In this document: positions 61,278-64,000 of the stretch, one piece after another
How positions within the stretch are numbered: position 1 is the first letter of the stretch
Layout of the letters: every line of letters starts with the position of its first letter
Origin: Albula goreensis
Taxonomy: Eukaryota; Chordata; Actinopteri; Albuliformes; Albulidae
Length of the DNA stretch: 64,000 nucleotides
Assembly: GCA_022829145.1 (NCBI GenBank)
Contig: CM040743.1
Location: 35,319,841-35,383,840 of the forward strand
Reading direction: 5' to 3'
Notes under the pieces: generated by a model
Told to the model about the DNA's origin: nothing
Database searches by the model: none
The model's input: only the letters and a program-made list of their open reading frames with translations
Position numbers and translations under genes: made by a program

Positions 61278-62289
61278 AAATGGCAGTGTTTACAAAAGAG
61301 ATAAACAGTTGTTATTGATTGTAAAGGACATCAATGCATTATATATTATGAATTCAGAAATTTTACGATGTTTCTGCAGCCCATATTTTATTATATTTCA
61401 GGCTACAGAAGACTTTTAGTAATATGGAATGATAACAATACTTTATAAATTGGTTATAAAGTGCCGCATTAGTCAGATTGGTAGCTAGCTCCCATAGAAA
61501 TGAGTCATACTCAACACATAATGCTTTTATGAATAGTCTTCTAAGAGCCTAAATGGAACTTTAAAATGATCTAAATTTAATTATAAAATAAAAGAGGCAT
61601 TATAGCTTATTTTATTTTATAATGGGCCATTTCAGGACTATATGCCTTTTGAAATGTGTCCAGACTAGCCCATTCAAACAAATGTTTTATTAAATATGAT
61701 ATTGGTGGAAGATTAAAAGAACAATGATATATGACCTTTTCCATTGACTGAAATACCATTTTGTTGAAAAATGAACAATTAAACCTAAACCAACAAACCT
61801 TGAAGGTCAACCTTCAACCATTGTGCTTATTTTGCCACAATTCAAAATGTACAATTTGTGTGGTGAACATCCTTGAAGCCTATAACAGGTTGTTCTTCAA
61901 TTTCTTGTAAATTCAATGTGATAGAAAATTGGGGGGAAATTTTAGATTTTAGAAAGCTCAGTGTTATATTTCAGAAATCATTGCACACTTACATGTTTAA
62001 TAGTTGAGCTGTGACAAAAGAAAGTTAACCTTGTTCCAAATCTTCATATTTTTTCACAAAGGTAAAAAAAGTGCAGTCGTGCATCTGTTTTGATGCAAAC
62101 ATTATTGTTTTCAGCTTAACATTATTGAGATGTCAGTAATATGGAAAATATATACCAATGTATGGGGAATTTCAAAGGGATGATCCATCTTGCCTGCATT
62201 CACCATTTACCATTTCCATGGTTTTGCAGAGCCCATGTGATACATCTGTCACTGCCCCCACAGAATGAGGTAAAATGATGTATTTTTCT
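61278..62289. other. Intergenic, AT-rich, no gene seen
   Basis: Nothing recognised. Confidence 0.4.
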
Positions 62290-62720
62290 GCGATTCTCAA
62301 TTGCCCGCTACAAATACCTTTAACTCTAGTGCTTGCTCTGGACAGACCTGTGACCAACCTAAGGTCCCCACAATGAAGCACATTCCCTGGAGTGTGCTCG
62401 TGTTGACCTGTGGTAGAGAAAGCCGCACGCTACACATCAACCCCCCCGAGAGAAGGCGGAGCCGCGCCCCGGTCAAAAACGTCCCCTCTGCTCAGCGCCC
62501 GACTCATTTTTCCCACTTCTCTTCTCTTTTCTCTTTTCTTGGCTGAAAAGATTAATCAACCTAGCAGCGTGAGTCTCCTCCAGGGGATTTGACGGTGAGG
62601 TTAACTCTCGACCGAGGCACTCAACCCCAGCTGCTGTCCAGGAGTTTTTCATCCCACACATCTAGAGCAAGGCAAAGAAATGAAAGTGAAGAGACACGCA
62701 TAGGTCTATTGTACAAAGAA
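62290..62720. promoter_or_regulatory. Candidate conserved element, CpG-richer
   Basis: GAGAGAAGGCGGAGCCGCGC and CTCAGCGCCCGACTC lie in a GC-rich island within AT-rich DNA, followed by GATTAATCAACCTAGCAGCG. It could be an enhancer or a minor promoter. The short overlapping frames have no domain. Confidence 0.3.
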
Positions 62721-63179
62721 ACGCAGGCCAGCTGATAAATTGCCTCATTGATGGCTTCATAAAATAGGTTGCCTTGCCCACCTTCATTGCTTCGATCCTT
62801 TTATTAATTCATTTCAACTCCCTAACTGAAGGACTGAGCATGCTCTTTACTCTCCTCCCAGCGCTAGCAGACCACGTATTTATCCACATTTTGACCAAAG
62901 GCTTACCTGTTACCAGGTTCTTTTCCATGTATATTCTGTGTATATCTTGATCAAGTTCTTTATAATTTGAAAACTTTGCATGGCATGATTCACTACCCTT
63001 TCCTCCTCTGCAAACAACCAGAAAGGTACATCATTTTAATCAATGAGGGGGATGTGGTACATCTTATTTGATAGGACTTTCTACATAGGAAACAAAGTGT
63101 ACATGATTTATATAAATGGTTAGAATTTGTCTATTGTTGGCCCACTATACATACAGCACTAAGAATGGGACTTAATCAA

Positions 63180-63560
63180 AGAATCTAAAGCAATTCAATC
63201 AAAACAGATTGTAGCAACCAAATGAAACCGGAGCAGTAAGAATACACTGGGTCTTCACAGCACAACTTCGGAGAACTCAAATAAAGATCGCTATCGCTAT
63301 GAAACTTGCTGCCCAAACAAACACCACTTTGAATGGAGAGGCAGTATTGTAACTACTACCTGACCAATCAGAGACAATCCGTTCTGTCAATCAATCACTG
63401 ATGGATTTTAATTGGTTATAATGTCATTTCCTGCTGTCAATGTTTTGAGCTCAAGGCTCAGTGTCATTCATATTGCAGCGGATTAATTTGGCTGCTAAAA
63501 TCAGTTATTAATTTAATTGCCTATTTCCTTAATTGACCATGTGCATTTTGATTTAATACA
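63180..63560. promoter_or_regulatory. Candidate conserved non-coding element
   Basis: GATTTTAATTGGTTATAATG, GCGGATTAATTTGGCTGC, AGTTATTAATTTAATTGCC and CCTTAATTGACC: at least four homeodomain-type cores in about 140 bp (63407-63540). Confidence 0.45.
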
Positions 63561-64000
63561 TATATAACAATTTTGAACCATGAATTTCAATTCAGCCAGA
63601 CTTTCTGTGTTAGATAAGTGTTTTGGCTTTACATAGCTGCCAGACATCTCCAGGGGTCTGAATTTCTGTAAAAAAAAATATGAGCTTCAAACAAATATTG
63701 TTATCAGGATGCCTTCATGGATATGAATATGATATTCAGTAATATTTAAAGTGGATAAATCTGTCCATAACCAACAACCAAGTACAGATACTGATTAGTC
63801 AGAACACCCTGAAAAAACTTTAATCATTACATTTGATCTTTGAGTACATACTTTAAAAATTCAGTTCTAAGAATAATTTTATCTTGGTTCAAATGTTTAA
63901 TTTAAGATGGATTCCGTCATAGCCACACACATACATCTCATTCAAATTCCAAAGCATTTTGTTCCAATTATATTTTAACTGTCCTGTATTTGTCAAGAAG
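63561..64000. other. Intergenic, no gene seen
   Basis: AT-rich right edge of the window; nothing recognised. Confidence 0.4.

Overview
The window looks like teleost fish genomic DNA. It is AT-rich, has long introns and sparse coding, and carries (CA)n/(TG)n microsatellites and fish-type DNA transposon debris (hAT, Tc1-like, probable PIF/Harbinger) plus tRNA-derived SINEs. Its only convincing genes are Ig-like receptors of a teleost-expanded kind. I see no bacterial or viral features, no CRISPR, no tRNA or rRNA gene and no retrovirus-like element.

Coding content is confined to about 15.6-32.6 kb, where three paralogous type I membrane receptors lie: gene 1 (+, 15600-19138), gene 2 (+, 21019-22564) and gene 3 (-, 30653-32603). 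Each has the same three-exon layout with phase 1 junctions: a signal peptide exon, one V-set Ig exon, and one exon for stalk, membrane helix and cytoplasmic tail. All three tails keep two tyrosine motifs, an ITIM (V/I-T-Y-S-x-V/I) and an ITSM (T-E-Y-A-A-I/V), so the predicted role is inhibitory or switch signalling through SHP phosphatases or SAP-like adaptors in immune cells. Genes 2 and 3 (255 and 247 aa) look intact and converge tail to tail. Gene 1 looks decayed: its signal exon is out of phase and its V domain has lost the second disulfide cysteine. A decayed extra V exon lies inside gene 3.

The rest is non-coding. Several blocks (about 5.2-5.9, 10.2-11.6, 13.4-14.6, 35.1-36.9, 38.2-40.2, 43.5, 47.6-48.2, 50.4, 52.5-54.0, 56.5-58.4, 59.9-60.6, 62.3-62.7 and 63.2-63.6 kb) have balanced, low-repeat, homeodomain-, SOX- and POU-site-rich sequence typical of vertebrate conserved non-coding enhancers. 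This suggests the immune cluster sits inside, or beside, the regulatory desert of a developmental gene outside the window. The calls rest on composition and motif reading only; no alignment could be run. A CpG-rich edge at 43-420 with a good splice donor on the minus strand may be a non-coding first exon.

Mobile DNA: a hAT fragment with a BED zinc finger (6.2-6.7 kb), a Tc1-like short element (19.4-19.9 kb), a composite of hAT-like DNA apparently inside Harbinger-like DNA (25.9-28.5 kb), the 3' end of a Tc1-like transposase (33.9-34.6 kb), two tRNA-derived SINEs (44.9 and 50.9 kb) and a hAT MITE with intact inverted repeats and an 8-bp target duplication (51463-51967). Two inverted repeats remain unexplained: a 127-bp pair at 12.6/14.9 kb and a 50-bp pair at 16.3/16.7 kb.
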